A stretch of 64,000 nucleotides of DNA from Nocardia brasiliensis ATCC 700358 (GTDB lineage: Bacteria; Actinomycetota; Actinomycetes; Mycobacteriales; Mycobacteriaceae): positions 620,001 through 684,000 of the forward strand of contig NC_018681.1 in the NCBI RefSeq assembly GCF_000250675.2. The letters are read 5' to 3'. The position numbers and the translations under genes were made by a program. Shown one piece after another: positions 36,949 to 47,741 of the stretch. The notes under the pieces are model-generated. The model searched no databases. It saw nothing but the letters and a program-made list of their open reading frames with translations, and had not been told where the DNA came from. Each line of letters begins with the position of its first letter. Within the stretch, counting starts at the first letter, position 1.

Positions 36949-38145
36949 ATGGCGGATTCGACGAAATTGCGAAACGCGCTCGGGTTCAAGCTCGCCGGAG
37001 CCGCGATGGTGCTGGCGATGGTGGCGATCGTCGCGATCGCGCTGCTGATGTTCGTCGGTGGTTTCACCTCGACGGCGACCGTCATGGTCGATGCGCCGCG
37101 CAGCGGCCTGGTACTCGACCCGGACGCCAAGGTGAAGGTGCGCGGCGTGGAGATCGGCCGGGTCGTCGGGATCGAGCAGACCGCCGAGGGCGCCAGTCTG
37201 AAACTGGCGGTGAATCCCGATCAGCTGAAATTGGTTCCGGCGAACGCGGGTGTAGATATCCGCTCCACCACCGTCTTCGGCGCGAAGTATGTGAATTTCA
37301 CGGTGCCCGAACAGCCTTCGGCGACCTCGCTGAAACCCGGTGCGCGGGTGAGCGTGCAGCACGTGACCGTCGAGTTCAACACGCTGTTCCAGCACCTGTC
37401 CGACGTGCTGGCCAAGGTCGAGCCGGAGAAGTTGAACGCGACGCTGTCCGCGCTCGGTACCGCGTTGCAGGGCCGCGGCGAGAAGCTCGGTGACCTGCTC
37501 GCCCGCAGCGATGCCTACCTGCGCGATATCAACCCGTATCTGCCCACCCTGCAACAGGATCTGGTGCAGACCGGTCAGGTCACCGACCTGTACGCGGACA
37601 CGGCGCCCGATCTGCTGCGCACCGTGGACAACGCCACCGTCACCAGCCGCGCGCTGGTCGATGAGCAGCAGAGCCTGGACGACGTGCTGGCCAACCTGGT
37701 CGGCCTGGCCGACACCACTGGGTCGGTGCTGAAGGAGAACGAGGGCAACCTCGGCACCGCGCTGGATCTGTTGCGGCCCACCACGCAATTGCTGTTCGAA
37801 TACAACCCCGCGCTCGGCTGCATCATCAACGCGCTCGGCCCGATGATGCCGCTGGCCGAACGGGTATTCGGCGGCGTGCTGCCCGGTATCGGGATGAACA
37901 CCAACTTCATGTTCGGCGCCAAGCCCTACACCTACCCGGACGACCTGCCGAAGGTGAACGCCACCGGCGGCCCGCATTGCGAGGGCGTGGTCGACCGGGT
38001 GCCGAACAGTCATGCCGACTACGTCGTCACCGACACGAATCAGGGAGCTCCGTACGTGCCCAACACGGGTTTCGTGAAGCCCAACTCGGCGCCGAAGGTG
38101 TTCCAGCTGCTGTTCGCCGGGTTGCCGGGGGTGGACGCACTGTGA
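36949..38145 (+). CDS. mce4A: Mce4A, substrate-binding MlaD-domain protein
   Basis: A 398-residue Mce protein. Residues about 14-38 are a single N-terminal membrane anchor, residues 42-118 an MlaD domain (VDAPRSGLVLDPDAKVKVRG), then a long helical region (about 130-290) and a C-terminal tail. Mce4A-F assemble into a hexameric periplasmic channel for cholesterol. Its stop overlaps mce4B as GTGA. Order and length match the Mce4 locus rather than Mce1-3. Confidence 0.94.
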   Translation: MADSTKLRNALGFKLAGAAMVLAMVAIVAIALLMFVGGFTSTATVMVDAPRSGLVLDPDAKVKVRGVEIGRVVGIEQTAEGASLKLAVNPDQLKLVPANAGVDIRSTTVFGAKYVNFTVPEQPSATSLKPGARVSVQHVTVEFNTLFQHLSDVLAKVEPEKLNATLSALGTALQGRGEKLGDLLARSDAYLRDINPYLPTLQQDLVQTGQVTDLYADTAPDLLRTVDNATVTSRALVDEQQSLDDVLANLVGLADTTGSVLKENEGNLGTALDLLRPTTQLLFEYNPALGCIINALGPMMPLAERVFGGVLPGIGMNTNFMFGAKPYTYPDDLPKVNATGGPHCEGVVDRVPNSHADYVVTDTNQGAPYVPNTGFVKPNSAPKVFQLLFAGLPGVDAL

Positions 38146-39167
38146 AGAACACCGCGACGACCGTGAAACTGGCCATCTTCACCTTGGTGATGGCGCTGGT
38201 TTTCGCCGGGCTGACGGTCGTTTTCAGCCAGATGCGCTTCGCCAGGGAGCACGGCTACCACGCCGTGTTCACCAGCTCGTCGGGCATGCTGCCCGGGGCC
38301 AAGGTGCGCATCGCGGGGGTGCCGGTCGGCTCGGTCTCCTCGGTGCGGGTCGGTAAGGACAAGCTGGCGCACGTCGAGTTCGACGTCGACCGCAAGTACC
38401 GGTTGCTCACCAGCACCCGGGCCACCATCCGCTACGAAAACCTGGTCGGTGACCGGTATCTGGAGCTGCTGGAGGGCCCGGGCGCCGCGGACGTGCTGCG
38501 GGACGGCGGCACCATCGACAAGGACAAGACGGCGCCCGCGCTCGACCTGGACATGCTGCTCGGCGGGTTCCGGCCGTTGCTGCGCGGCCTCGATCCCGCG
38601 CAGGTGAACGATCTGACCAGCGCGCTGCTCCAGATCTTCCAGGGCCAGGGCGGCACGCTGGTCTCGCTGCTCAACAGTGGTGGTTCCTTCGCCAAGACGC
38701 TGGCCGACCGTGACGAACTGATCGGCAACGTGATCAACAACCTGAACACGGTGTTGCAGACCATCGATCAGCGCGGCGACCAGTTCGCCACCACACTCGA
38801 TGAATTGCAGCGCCTGATCACGGATCTGGCCGCCGACCGCGATCCGATCGGGGACGCGTTGCCGCGGATCGCCGGGGCCACCAGGGATCTGACCGACCTG
38901 CTCGCGCAAGCGCGACCCGATCTGCGCTCCACCATCGAGCAGACCGGGCGGCTGTCGAGCAATCTCGACGACGGCTCCGACACCATCCAATGGGTGCTCG
39001 ACCGGCTGCCCGACACCTACAAGAAGCTCATCCGCATCGGCGCCTACGGCTCGTTCCTGCAGCTCTACGTCTGCGGGACCAACTTGCTCGTCGACGGGCC
39101 GGACGGGCAGCCGTTGCAGGTGAACCTGCCGGGCAAGCAGACGACCGGAAGGTGTGCGCCCGAATGA
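38142..39167 (+). CDS. mce4B: Mce4B
   Basis: A 341-residue Mce-family protein starting at GTG 38142 in a GTGA overlap with mce4A. Residues about 9-30 form the membrane anchor; an MlaD domain follows (SSGMLPGAKVRIAGVPVGSV, FDVDRKYRLLTSTRATIRYE), then long helices and a tail with a Cys (LYVCGTNLLVDG). It is the second of six subunits of the Mce4 channel. Its stop overlaps mce4C as ATGA. Confidence 0.93.
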   Translation: MKNTATTVKLAIFTLVMALVFAGLTVVFSQMRFAREHGYHAVFTSSSGMLPGAKVRIAGVPVGSVSSVRVGKDKLAHVEFDVDRKYRLLTSTRATIRYENLVGDRYLELLEGPGAADVLRDGGTIDKDKTAPALDLDMLLGGFRPLLRGLDPAQVNDLTSALLQIFQGQGGTLVSLLNSGGSFAKTLADRDELIGNVINNLNTVLQTIDQRGDQFATTLDELQRLITDLAADRDPIGDALPRIAGATRDLTDLLAQARPDLRSTIEQTGRLSSNLDDGSDTIQWVLDRLPDTYKKLIRIGAYGSFLQLYVCGTNLLVDGPDGQPLQVNLPGKQTTGRCAPE

Positions 39168-40231
39168 ACGAGCAGCGATCCCGTGTCGTCACCATCGGCA
39201 TCGTCGGCCTGGTGGTCGCGGTGTGTGTGGCATTGTCGGCCTTGCAGTTCGAGCGGCTGCCGTTCATCCGCGGCGGCGCGAACTACACCGCGTTCTTCGC
39301 CGACGCCGGCGGACTGCTGCCCGGCGATCCGGTCCAGGTGGCCGGGGTGCGTACCGGCCGGGTGGACAGCGTGCATCTCGACGGCGACAAGGTGCTGGTG
39401 CGTTTCACCCTCGACGAGTCGATCGTGCTCGGCCAGAAGACCGCTGCCGCGATCAAGACCAACACCGTGCTCGGCCGCAAGTCGCTCGAGCTGACGCCGA
39501 CCGGGCCGGGCGCGCTGCGGCGCGACGACACGATTCCGTTGGACCGCACCACTTCTCCGTACTCGCTCAACGACGCGCTCGGCGATCTCGGCCGCACCGT
39601 GCAAGGGCTGGACCTCGAGCAGGTGGACAAGACACTCGACACCCTCTCGGCGACCTTCGCCGACACTCCCGCCCCGCTGCGCGCGGCGCTGGACGGGGTA
39701 ACGGCGTTGTCCCGCAGCATCAATGCGCGCGACCAGGCGCTGTCCGATCTGCTGGTCCGGGCGCAGAGCGTGACCAAGATCCTGGCCGACCGCAGCAACC
39801 AGATCAACATGCTGCTGCTGGACGGCAACAACCTGCTCGGCGAGCTGGACCGGCGGCGCGGCGCGATCGGGCAGCTGATCGTCTACGTCAACGAGGTGGC
39901 CAAGCAGCTGTCCGGTCTGGTCAACGACAACGAGGCGCAGCTGAAACCGGCGCTGGACAAACTGAACTCGGTGCTCGGCCTGTTGCAACGCAACAAGCAG
40001 AACCTGTCCGACGCGCTCGACAATCTCGGCCCGTACGCCGCGGCCCTCGGCGAGCAGGTCGGCAACGGCCCGTGGTTCAACGCCTATGTCGTCAACGCCA
40101 CCAGCACCCAGCTGCAGGGCCTGGTGGACGCGCTGGTGTGGCCCGAGCATCTGCCCGATGACCTGCGCAACATCTTCACGCATCCGGCACCGCCGTCGAT
40201 CGGCCCGTCGATTCAGGAGCCACCGCGATGA
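39164..40231 (+). CDS. mce4C: Mce4C
   Basis: A 355-residue Mce-family protein. The N-terminal anchor is at about residues 7-23 (VVTIGIVGLVVAVCVALSAL), the MlaD domain follows (FADAGGLLPGDPVQVAGVRT) and a long helical segment contains QALSDLLVRAQSVTKILADR. It is the third subunit of the Mce4 assembly. Both ends overlap neighbouring genes by ATGA, so the subunits are translationally coupled. The C-terminus is short. Confidence 0.93.
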   Translation: MNEQRSRVVTIGIVGLVVAVCVALSALQFERLPFIRGGANYTAFFADAGGLLPGDPVQVAGVRTGRVDSVHLDGDKVLVRFTLDESIVLGQKTAAAIKTNTVLGRKSLELTPTGPGALRRDDTIPLDRTTSPYSLNDALGDLGRTVQGLDLEQVDKTLDTLSATFADTPAPLRAALDGVTALSRSINARDQALSDLLVRAQSVTKILADRSNQINMLLLDGNNLLGELDRRRGAIGQLIVYVNEVAKQLSGLVNDNEAQLKPALDKLNSVLGLLQRNKQNLSDALDNLGPYAAALGEQVGNGPWFNAYVVNATSTQLQGLVDALVWPEHLPDDLRNIFTHPAPPSIGPSIQEPPR

Positions 40232-41484
40232 CCCTCATGGACAAGGCGAAAAAGGTGCCTCGCTGGGCGGTCGTGGTCGCGGGCGCCGTGGTGGTCGCGC
40301 TGGTGGCGTTCGGCGCGTACACCGGGATCACGCGGCTCGGCACGACCAGCATCACCGCGTACTTCCCCTCGACCTCGGGCCTGTACAAGGGCGACGAGGT
40401 CCGGGTGCTGGGGGTGAAGGTCGGCCGGATCGATTCGATCGATCCCGGCAAGGACCGGGTGAAGGTGCGAGTGACCATCGATCGCGGGATCGACCTGCCC
40501 GCGGACGCCCGCGCGGTGATCATCTCGCCGTCGCTGGTCTCGGCGCGGTTCATCCAGCTGGCGCCTGCCTACACCGGCGGCCCGAAAATGGGCGACGGCG
40601 CGCAGATTCCGATCGAGCACACCGCGGTGCCGGTGGAGTGGGACGACATCAAGGCCGAACTCTCCAAGCTGGCAACCACTTTGGGCCCGGTGGGCGACGA
40701 CTCGCAGGGCTCGTTCGGGCGCTTCGTCAACACCGCCGCGGACAATATGGACGGCAACGGGCAGAAACTGCGCGACACGTTGCGTGAACTGTCCGCCACC
40801 CTCAACACCCTCTCCGACGGACGCACCGACCTGTTCGGCACCATTCGCAACCTGCAGAAGTTCGTGGATGTGCTCGCGGCGAGCAACGAACAGATCGTGC
40901 AGTTCGGCGGCAGGCTCGCCTCGGTCTCCTCGGTGCTGGCCGGCGCCTCCGCGGAACTCGGTGCGGGACTGGACAATCTGGACACCGCATTGGCCGATGT
41001 GAAGCGTTTTCTGGAGGGCAGCGGCGCCGAGCTCACCGAGGGCGTGCAGCGGCTGGCCGACGTCACCCAGATCCTGGTGGACAAGCAACCGGAGCTGGAG
41101 CGGGTGCTGCACTCGGGCCCGACCGCGCTGGTGAACTTCTACCAGATCTACAAGCCCGCCCAGGGCACGCTCACCGGTGCGGTGGCGCTGAACAATACGG
41201 CCGATCCGCTCGGCTTCCTGTGCGGTTCGGTGCGCGCGCTGGAGATCAACCAGTCCGATCGCTCCGCGGATCTCTGCGCGCAATACCTTGCGCCGGTGAT
41301 CAGTTCGCTCGCCATGAACTACGCGCCGATCCTGCTGAACCCGGCGACCGGTGTGCACGCGTTCCCGGAGCAGCTGAAGTTCAGCCCGCCGAGTCTGGCC
41401 GAGCAGGCGCCCGCACCGGGCCCGCCGCCGGTCACTGTGCCGGAAGGCCTTGCCGGACTGGCCATTCCGGGAGGGGGACGATGA
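40228..41484 (+). CDS. mce4D: Mce4D
   Basis: A 418-residue Mce-family protein with anchor PRWAVVVAGAVVVALVAFGA near residues 10-29, an MlaD domain (STSGLYKGDEVRVLGVKVGR) and extended helices. The C-terminal part has two Cys and a Pro-rich end (PAPGPPPVTVPEG). It is the fourth subunit of the Mce4 channel. It starts in an ATGA overlap with mce4C and ends overlapping mce4E. Confidence 0.93.
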   Translation: MTLMDKAKKVPRWAVVVAGAVVVALVAFGAYTGITRLGTTSITAYFPSTSGLYKGDEVRVLGVKVGRIDSIDPGKDRVKVRVTIDRGIDLPADARAVIISPSLVSARFIQLAPAYTGGPKMGDGAQIPIEHTAVPVEWDDIKAELSKLATTLGPVGDDSQGSFGRFVNTAADNMDGNGQKLRDTLRELSATLNTLSDGRTDLFGTIRNLQKFVDVLAASNEQIVQFGGRLASVSSVLAGASAELGAGLDNLDTALADVKRFLEGSGAELTEGVQRLADVTQILVDKQPELERVLHSGPTALVNFYQIYKPAQGTLTGAVALNNTADPLGFLCGSVRALEINQSDRSADLCAQYLAPVISSLAMNYAPILLNPATGVHAFPEQLKFSPPSLAEQAPAPGPPPVTVPEGLAGLAIPGGGR

Positions 41485-42719
41485 TGCCGCGCCGGATGAC
41501 GACGATGGTGCTCGGTCTCGCTGTGCTGCTCGGTGTTTCGGGTTGCGAGTGGGACGGCTTGAACTCGCTGCCGATGCCGGGCACCGAAGGCACGATGGAC
41601 GGCGCGTACCAGGTGCGCATCCAGATGCCGAATGTGACCACGCTGACCAGGAATTCGCCGGTGCGGGTCGACGACGTGACGGTCGGGACGGTGTCGAACA
41701 TCGAGGTGGAGGGCTGGCACGCGCTGGTCACCGTCTCGCTGAATCCGAATGTGCACCTGCCGGCCAATGCCGTCGCCAAGATCGGGCAGACCAGCTTGCT
41801 CGGCAGCAATCACATCGAGCTCGCCGCTCCCACCGATACCGCTGCGCAGGGACAGTTGAAAGGCGGAGACGTGATTCCGCTGGACCGCGCGGGCGCCTAC
41901 CCGACGACAGAGCAGGTGCTGTCCTCGCTGTCGGTGGTGCTCAACGGCGGCGGCATCTCCCAGCTGGAGACGATCACCCGCGAACTGAATTCGGCGTTGA
42001 CCGGGCGCGAGAACGACATCCGCGACCTGCTGCCCCAGCTCGAGACGCTGACCACGGGACTGGACAAGCAGCGCAACGACATCATCGCGGCGATGAGCGG
42101 ACTCGACCGGCTCGGTGGGCAATTCGCTCAGCAGCGCGACGTGGTCGCCAGGGCGATCGAGCGGATCCATCCCGCGCTCGCCGTGCTCGCCGACCGCAGT
42201 GCGAGCATCACCGCGGCGATCAGCGCCCTCGGCGACCTCAGCGACGTCACCGACCGGATCATCACCACGAGCGGTGAGAACCTGAAGGCGAACCTGCGCA
42301 GTCTGGCACCGGTGCTGGAGACGCTGGCCGATACCGGGATGAACCTGGTCGAGGCGCTGAAGATCGTCCCCACCTTCCCGTTCCCGATGAAGAACCTGGA
42401 CAAGGCGATCAAGGGTGACTACTTGAACCTGTTCATCACGGTCGACCTCACCGGGAAGCGGTTGGACAACAACTGGTTGATCGGCACGCCGCTCGGCGGC
42501 CGCTTCGGCGGTGTCGAAGGCGTGGTCGGCGGCTTCGCCCCGGATACCGCTACGCAGGCAGGCAATCCGGCGACCGGACCGCTGCTGCCACCGCCGCCCG
42601 CCGGACAGCCCGCACCCGCGCTGCCCGGCCTGCCGCCCATCCCCGGCTTGCCCGCGATCCCGGGCCTGACCGTGCCGTTGCCGGGAAACACTGCGCCACA
42701 AGGGGGCCCGGGCCGATGA
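41481..42719 (+). CDS. mce4E: Mce4E, lipoprotein subunit
   Basis: This 412-residue Mce protein is a lipoprotein: the N-terminal signal MVLGLAVLLGVSGC has the lipobox VSGC. The MlaD domain follows (SPVRVDDVTVGTVSNIEVEG) with helical repeats and a long Pro/Gly-rich tail of about 70 residues. The fifth Mce subunit is normally the lipoprotein (LprN/Mce4E in M. tuberculosis). Start ATG 41481 is in the ATGA overlap; ATG 41484 is the next option. Confidence 0.94.
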   Translation: MMPRRMTTMVLGLAVLLGVSGCEWDGLNSLPMPGTEGTMDGAYQVRIQMPNVTTLTRNSPVRVDDVTVGTVSNIEVEGWHALVTVSLNPNVHLPANAVAKIGQTSLLGSNHIELAAPTDTAAQGQLKGGDVIPLDRAGAYPTTEQVLSSLSVVLNGGGISQLETITRELNSALTGRENDIRDLLPQLETLTTGLDKQRNDIIAAMSGLDRLGGQFAQQRDVVARAIERIHPALAVLADRSASITAAISALGDLSDVTDRIITTSGENLKANLRSLAPVLETLADTGMNLVEALKIVPTFPFPMKNLDKAIKGDYLNLFITVDLTGKRLDNNWLIGTPLGGRFGGVEGVVGGFAPDTATQAGNPATGPLLPPPPAGQPAPALPGLPPIPGLPAIPGLTVPLPGNTAPQGGPGR

Positions 42720-44143
42720 CGCTGACCAGATTCGTCCGCACGCAGCTCGCGATCTTCGCCATCTTGACGGTGATCGGCCTGGTGGTGATGGGCGGGGTGT
42801 ATGTGAAGGTGCCCGCGATGCTGGGCATCGGGCGCTACGACGTCACGGTGCAGCTGGCCGCGACCGGTGGTCTCTATCCCACCGCCAATGTCGCCTACCG
42901 CGGCACGAATGTCGGTGTGGTGCAGGATGTCCGGTTGACCACGACGGGGGTCGAGGCGCACCTGTCCATCGACAGCGACTACAAGGTGCCCGCGGACGTC
43001 AACGCCTGGGTGCGCAGCGTTTCGGCGGTCGGTGAGCAGTACGTCGATCTGATTCCCGCGGAACGTCCGGTCGGCGGCAACCTGGCCGACGGTTCGGTGA
43101 TTCCGGTGGGGCGCACCAAGTTGCCGCAGGATGTCGGTACCTTGCTCGACCAGTCCGACCGATTGCTGTCCAGCGTGGCCGACACCCGCCTGCGACAGGT
43201 GATCGACGAGGCGTTCAAGGCGTTCAACGGGGCGGGCCCGGATCTGCAGCGGTTCATCGATTCGGCGTCGCTGTTGGTGCAGGAGGCACAGAACAACGCG
43301 GAACCGACGAAGAAGCTGCTCGACCAGATCGGGCCGTTGCTGGATACCCAGATCCAGTCCGACGCCGCGATCCGGTCGTGGACCAGTGACCTCGCCACGG
43401 TGACCGATCAGCTACGCGCACATGATGTTTCGCTGCGCAATGTGCTGCACGAGGGCCCCTCGGCGATGCAGCGGGTGAACGCGCAGTTCGAATCTTTGCG
43501 ACCGACCCTGCCGTTGCTGCTGAACAACCTGGTCAGCACCGGACAGGTCGGCGTGACGTATCACGCTGGGCTGGAACAACTTCTGGTGGTGTTCCCGCCG
43601 CTGATCGCGGCGCTGCGGACGGTCATCCGCGGACCCGCGGAGTACGGCGCCATGGTCGACTTCGGGACCGTGGTCAACGATCCGCCCGCGTGTACCACCG
43701 GATTCCTGCCCACCGATCAATGGCGCTCGCCGAGCGAACTCGATTCGCTGCCCTCACCGCGTGGCCTGTATTGCAAGGTGCCGCAGGACTCGCCGATCCA
43801 GGTGCGCGGCATCCGCAATACGCCGTGCGCGGAATTCCCCGGTCGTCGCGCGCCGACGCCCGAACTGTGCCGCACCGGTTATGTTCCGGAGGGCAACAAC
43901 CCGCCGTTCGGCCCCGTACAGCCCGTGGCGCCCGCCGCCGCGCCGCCCGCGGAGGTTCCGGCGCAGACCGCACCCGCCGCGTACGGCACCGGGACACCGG
44001 CGGCCGCGCGATCCTACGACCCGTCCACCGGTCAGTACATCGGTCCGGACGGACGCACGTACCGACAGGGCGATATCGGACCGAGCGGTTCGGGCACGGT
44101 ACCGTCGAGCTGGCAGGCGATGCTCGAGGAGCAGCAACGATGA
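42716..44143 (+). CDS. mce4F: Mce4F
   Basis: A 475-residue Mce-family protein with an N-terminal anchor (residues about 9-30), an MlaD domain (LAATGGLYPTANVAYRGTNV), a helical region and a long C-terminal extension rich in Pro, Ala and Gly (PVAPAAAPPAEVPAQTAPAA). It is the sixth subunit and completes the Mce4 set. It overlaps mce4E and mam4A by ATGA. The low-complexity end may reach into the cell wall. Confidence 0.93.
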   Translation: MTLTRFVRTQLAIFAILTVIGLVVMGGVYVKVPAMLGIGRYDVTVQLAATGGLYPTANVAYRGTNVGVVQDVRLTTTGVEAHLSIDSDYKVPADVNAWVRSVSAVGEQYVDLIPAERPVGGNLADGSVIPVGRTKLPQDVGTLLDQSDRLLSSVADTRLRQVIDEAFKAFNGAGPDLQRFIDSASLLVQEAQNNAEPTKKLLDQIGPLLDTQIQSDAAIRSWTSDLATVTDQLRAHDVSLRNVLHEGPSAMQRVNAQFESLRPTLPLLLNNLVSTGQVGVTYHAGLEQLLVVFPPLIAALRTVIRGPAEYGAMVDFGTVVNDPPACTTGFLPTDQWRSPSELDSLPSPRGLYCKVPQDSPIQVRGIRNTPCAEFPGRRAPTPELCRTGYVPEGNNPPFGPVQPVAPAAAPPAEVPAQTAPAAYGTGTPAAARSYDPSTGQYIGPDGRTYRQGDIGPSGSGTVPSSWQAMLEEQQR

Positions 44144-45003
44144 CTGATAGCAACGGAGATCAGCGGCGCACCCGGCGACGTGCCGTGCGCTCGGTGGGGC
44201 CACCGGCCGACGAGTCGGCGGCTCCCGGTGTGACATCGATACCGGCCGAACCGGCGAAGGCCGGTGTGCCGGTGCGTGCGGCGTCGTCCGGTCCCGGGAG
44301 CGACCGCGTGCCGACGCCGGACGACGCCGTGGTCGCGGACGCCGGAACAATCGATCCAGGCACGGCGGCCGACGCCGAAACCGGCACGGCGGCCACCGTC
44401 GAAACTGCAGATAATAAGACGGCGGACGTCGAAACCGTGGAACTCGGCAAAACAACGAGTACGAGCGCAATCGAGCCCGATGCGTCGCCGGCCGACACGA
44501 CCGAGTCGAAGTCGCGTCGCGGCGTAGGCCGCATCCTCGCCTTCGCGGCGGCCGCCGTCCTGGTGCTCGCGCTGGTGGTCGGTGCGGGACTGTCGGTGGT
44601 CAAAGCTCGTTCGATCGACGCCCGCGACGAGCGGCGCACCGAATTCGTGCAGACCGCCAGGCAGGCCGCCCTGAATCTGACCACCATCCGCGCCGATTCG
44701 GCCAAGCAGGACATCGATCGGATCCTCGCGGTGGCCTCGGGCCAGTTCAAGAGCGAGTTCGACGGGCGGGTCGATCCGTTCCTGAATGTCGTGCAGCAGG
44801 CCAAGATCGTCTCCAACGGCGAGGTCGTCGAGGCGGCACTGGAAAGCGATGACGTGGACTCGGCGCAGGTGCTGGTGGCGGTCAAGCAGACCCTGACCAA
44901 CGCGGGCCAGGAGGGCCCGCAGACGCGGCTCTACCGTTTCCGGATCACCGTGAGCCGGGGCGACGCCGGGTTGACCGCATCCAAGGTGGAGTTCGTCGGA
45001 TGA
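44140..45003 (+). CDS. mam4A: Mce-associated membrane protein Mam4A
   Basis: A 287-residue protein. Residues 1-125 are a charged, Thr/Ala-rich cytosolic segment, followed by one transmembrane span (ILAFAAAAVLVLALVVGAG) and a SnoaL-like extracytoplasmic domain with FVQTARQAALNLTTIRADSA and DIDRILAVASGQFKSEF. This is the layout of Rv3493c, which supports stability and function of the Mce4 complex. It overlaps mce4F and mam4B by ATGA. The N-terminal extension looks longer than usual. Confidence 0.9.
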   Translation: MTDSNGDQRRTRRRAVRSVGPPADESAAPGVTSIPAEPAKAGVPVRAASSGPGSDRVPTPDDAVVADAGTIDPGTAADAETGTAATVETADNKTADVETVELGKTTSTSAIEPDASPADTTESKSRRGVGRILAFAAAAVLVLALVVGAGLSVVKARSIDARDERRTEFVQTARQAALNLTTIRADSAKQDIDRILAVASGQFKSEFDGRVDPFLNVVQQAKIVSNGEVVEAALESDDVDSAQVLVAVKQTLTNAGQEGPQTRLYRFRITVSRGDAGLTASKVEFVG

Positions 45004-45471
45004 CAATGCGCAGCAAGATCCTGTTGGCGGGCGCGAGTGTGGTCGCGGTGGCGGCACTGATCGTGCTCGGCGTCAACGGATTCCGGATCTGGAACGACGA
45101 TCGGGCGGAACAGGCCCGCAAGGACGCGGTGGCCGCGGCCGATCGGTCGGTGTCGGCGATGTTCACCTACGACTATCAGACGGTGGACAAGGAACTGCCC
45201 AAGGCGGCCGACAACCTGTCGCCGAAGTTCCGCGACGACTATCTGAAGCTGATCACCCAGGCGATCGCGCCCGGTGCGAAGGAGAAGCAGCTCACGGTGC
45301 ACGCCACCACCCAGGCGGCCGGCATCGTGTCCGCGGACAAGTCCGAGGTGGTCGTGCTGCTGTTCGTCAATCAGGTGACCACCAGCAAGGATTCACCGCA
45401 GGGCACCACCACCGGCAGCCGAGTCAAGGCGACGGTGCAGAAGGACGGCGACCGCTGGCTGGTCGACCAGG

Positions 45472-45485
<14 letters not shown>
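45000..45485 (+). CDS. mam4B: Mce-associated membrane protein Mam4B
   Basis: A 161-residue protein with an N-terminal membrane anchor (ILLAGASVVAVAALIVLGVN) and a SnoaL-like outer domain (DYQTVDKELPKAADNLSPKF). It matches the small second Mce-associated protein, Rv3492c. It is the last gene of the mce4 operon. Its last 14 bases overlap the 3' end of phoR on the other strand, so the two transcripts converge. Confidence 0.89.
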
Positions 45486-46934
<1,449 letters not shown>

Positions 46935-46938
<4 letters not shown>

Positions 46939-47681
46939 TTCCCGGCCGACCGGCTGCGGCTCGGTGCGCGCATCACATAGCCGACGCCACGCAGGGTGTG
47001 AATGAGCCGCTCGGAGCCGGTGTCGACCTTCTTGCGCAGATACGACACATAGGTCTCGACCACGCCGACCTCACCGCCGAAGTCGTAGCGCCACACGTGA
47101 TCCAGGATGCGCGGCTTGCTCAGCACGGTGCCCGCGTTGACCATGAAATAGCGCAGCAGCGTGAATTCGGTGGGCGACAGCGCGACCGGCTCGCCCGCCT
47201 TCCACACTTCGTGCGTGTCGTCGTCCAGCTCGATGTCCTCGAACCGGAGCCGCGAATTATCCCGTTGCGGCGCGGTGTGCCCGGCCCGGCGCAGGATCAC
47301 CCGCAGCCGTGCGACCACCTCCTCCAGGCTGAACGGCTTGGTGACGTAGTCGTCGGCGCCGAGGGTGAGCCCGGTGATCTTGTCCTGCATCTCGTCGCGC
47401 GCGGTCAGGAACAGCACGGGGGAGTCGATGCCGTCGGCGCGCAGCCGGCGCAACAGGCCGAACCCGTCCATGCCCGGCATCATCACGTCCACGATCAGCG
47501 CCTGCGGCCGGAAGGTGCGCGCCTTGTCCAGCGCCTGCGCGCCATCGGCCGCGGTGTCCACCGCGAAGCCCTGGTAGCGCAGGCTGACCGCGAGCAGTTC
47601 GACGATCATCGGCTCGTCGTCTACCACCAGCACCCGCGCCTCGGGTGCCTGCTCCGCAGGCGCACCACTCATGGGCTTCAT
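46935..47681 (-). CDS. phoP: PhoP-like response regulator
   Basis: A 248-residue OmpR-family regulator very close to recalled PhoP. The receiver domain has phospho-Asp65 in VDVMMPGMDG and the conserved Lys in DDYVTKPFSLEEVVARLRVI. The winged helix contains LSPTEFTLLRYFMVNAGTVL and VETYVSYLRKKVDTG. It overlaps phoR by ATGA and forms a two-gene operon with it. ATG 47681 is used; ATG 47672 is also possible. Its place between mce4 and otsA differs from M. tuberculosis. Confidence 0.89.
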
Positions 47682-47741
47682 GGTCCGTCATCCTCCTGCG
47701 AAGTCGCTGGACCAAACCTGGGTGATTCCTGTGAACGGAAT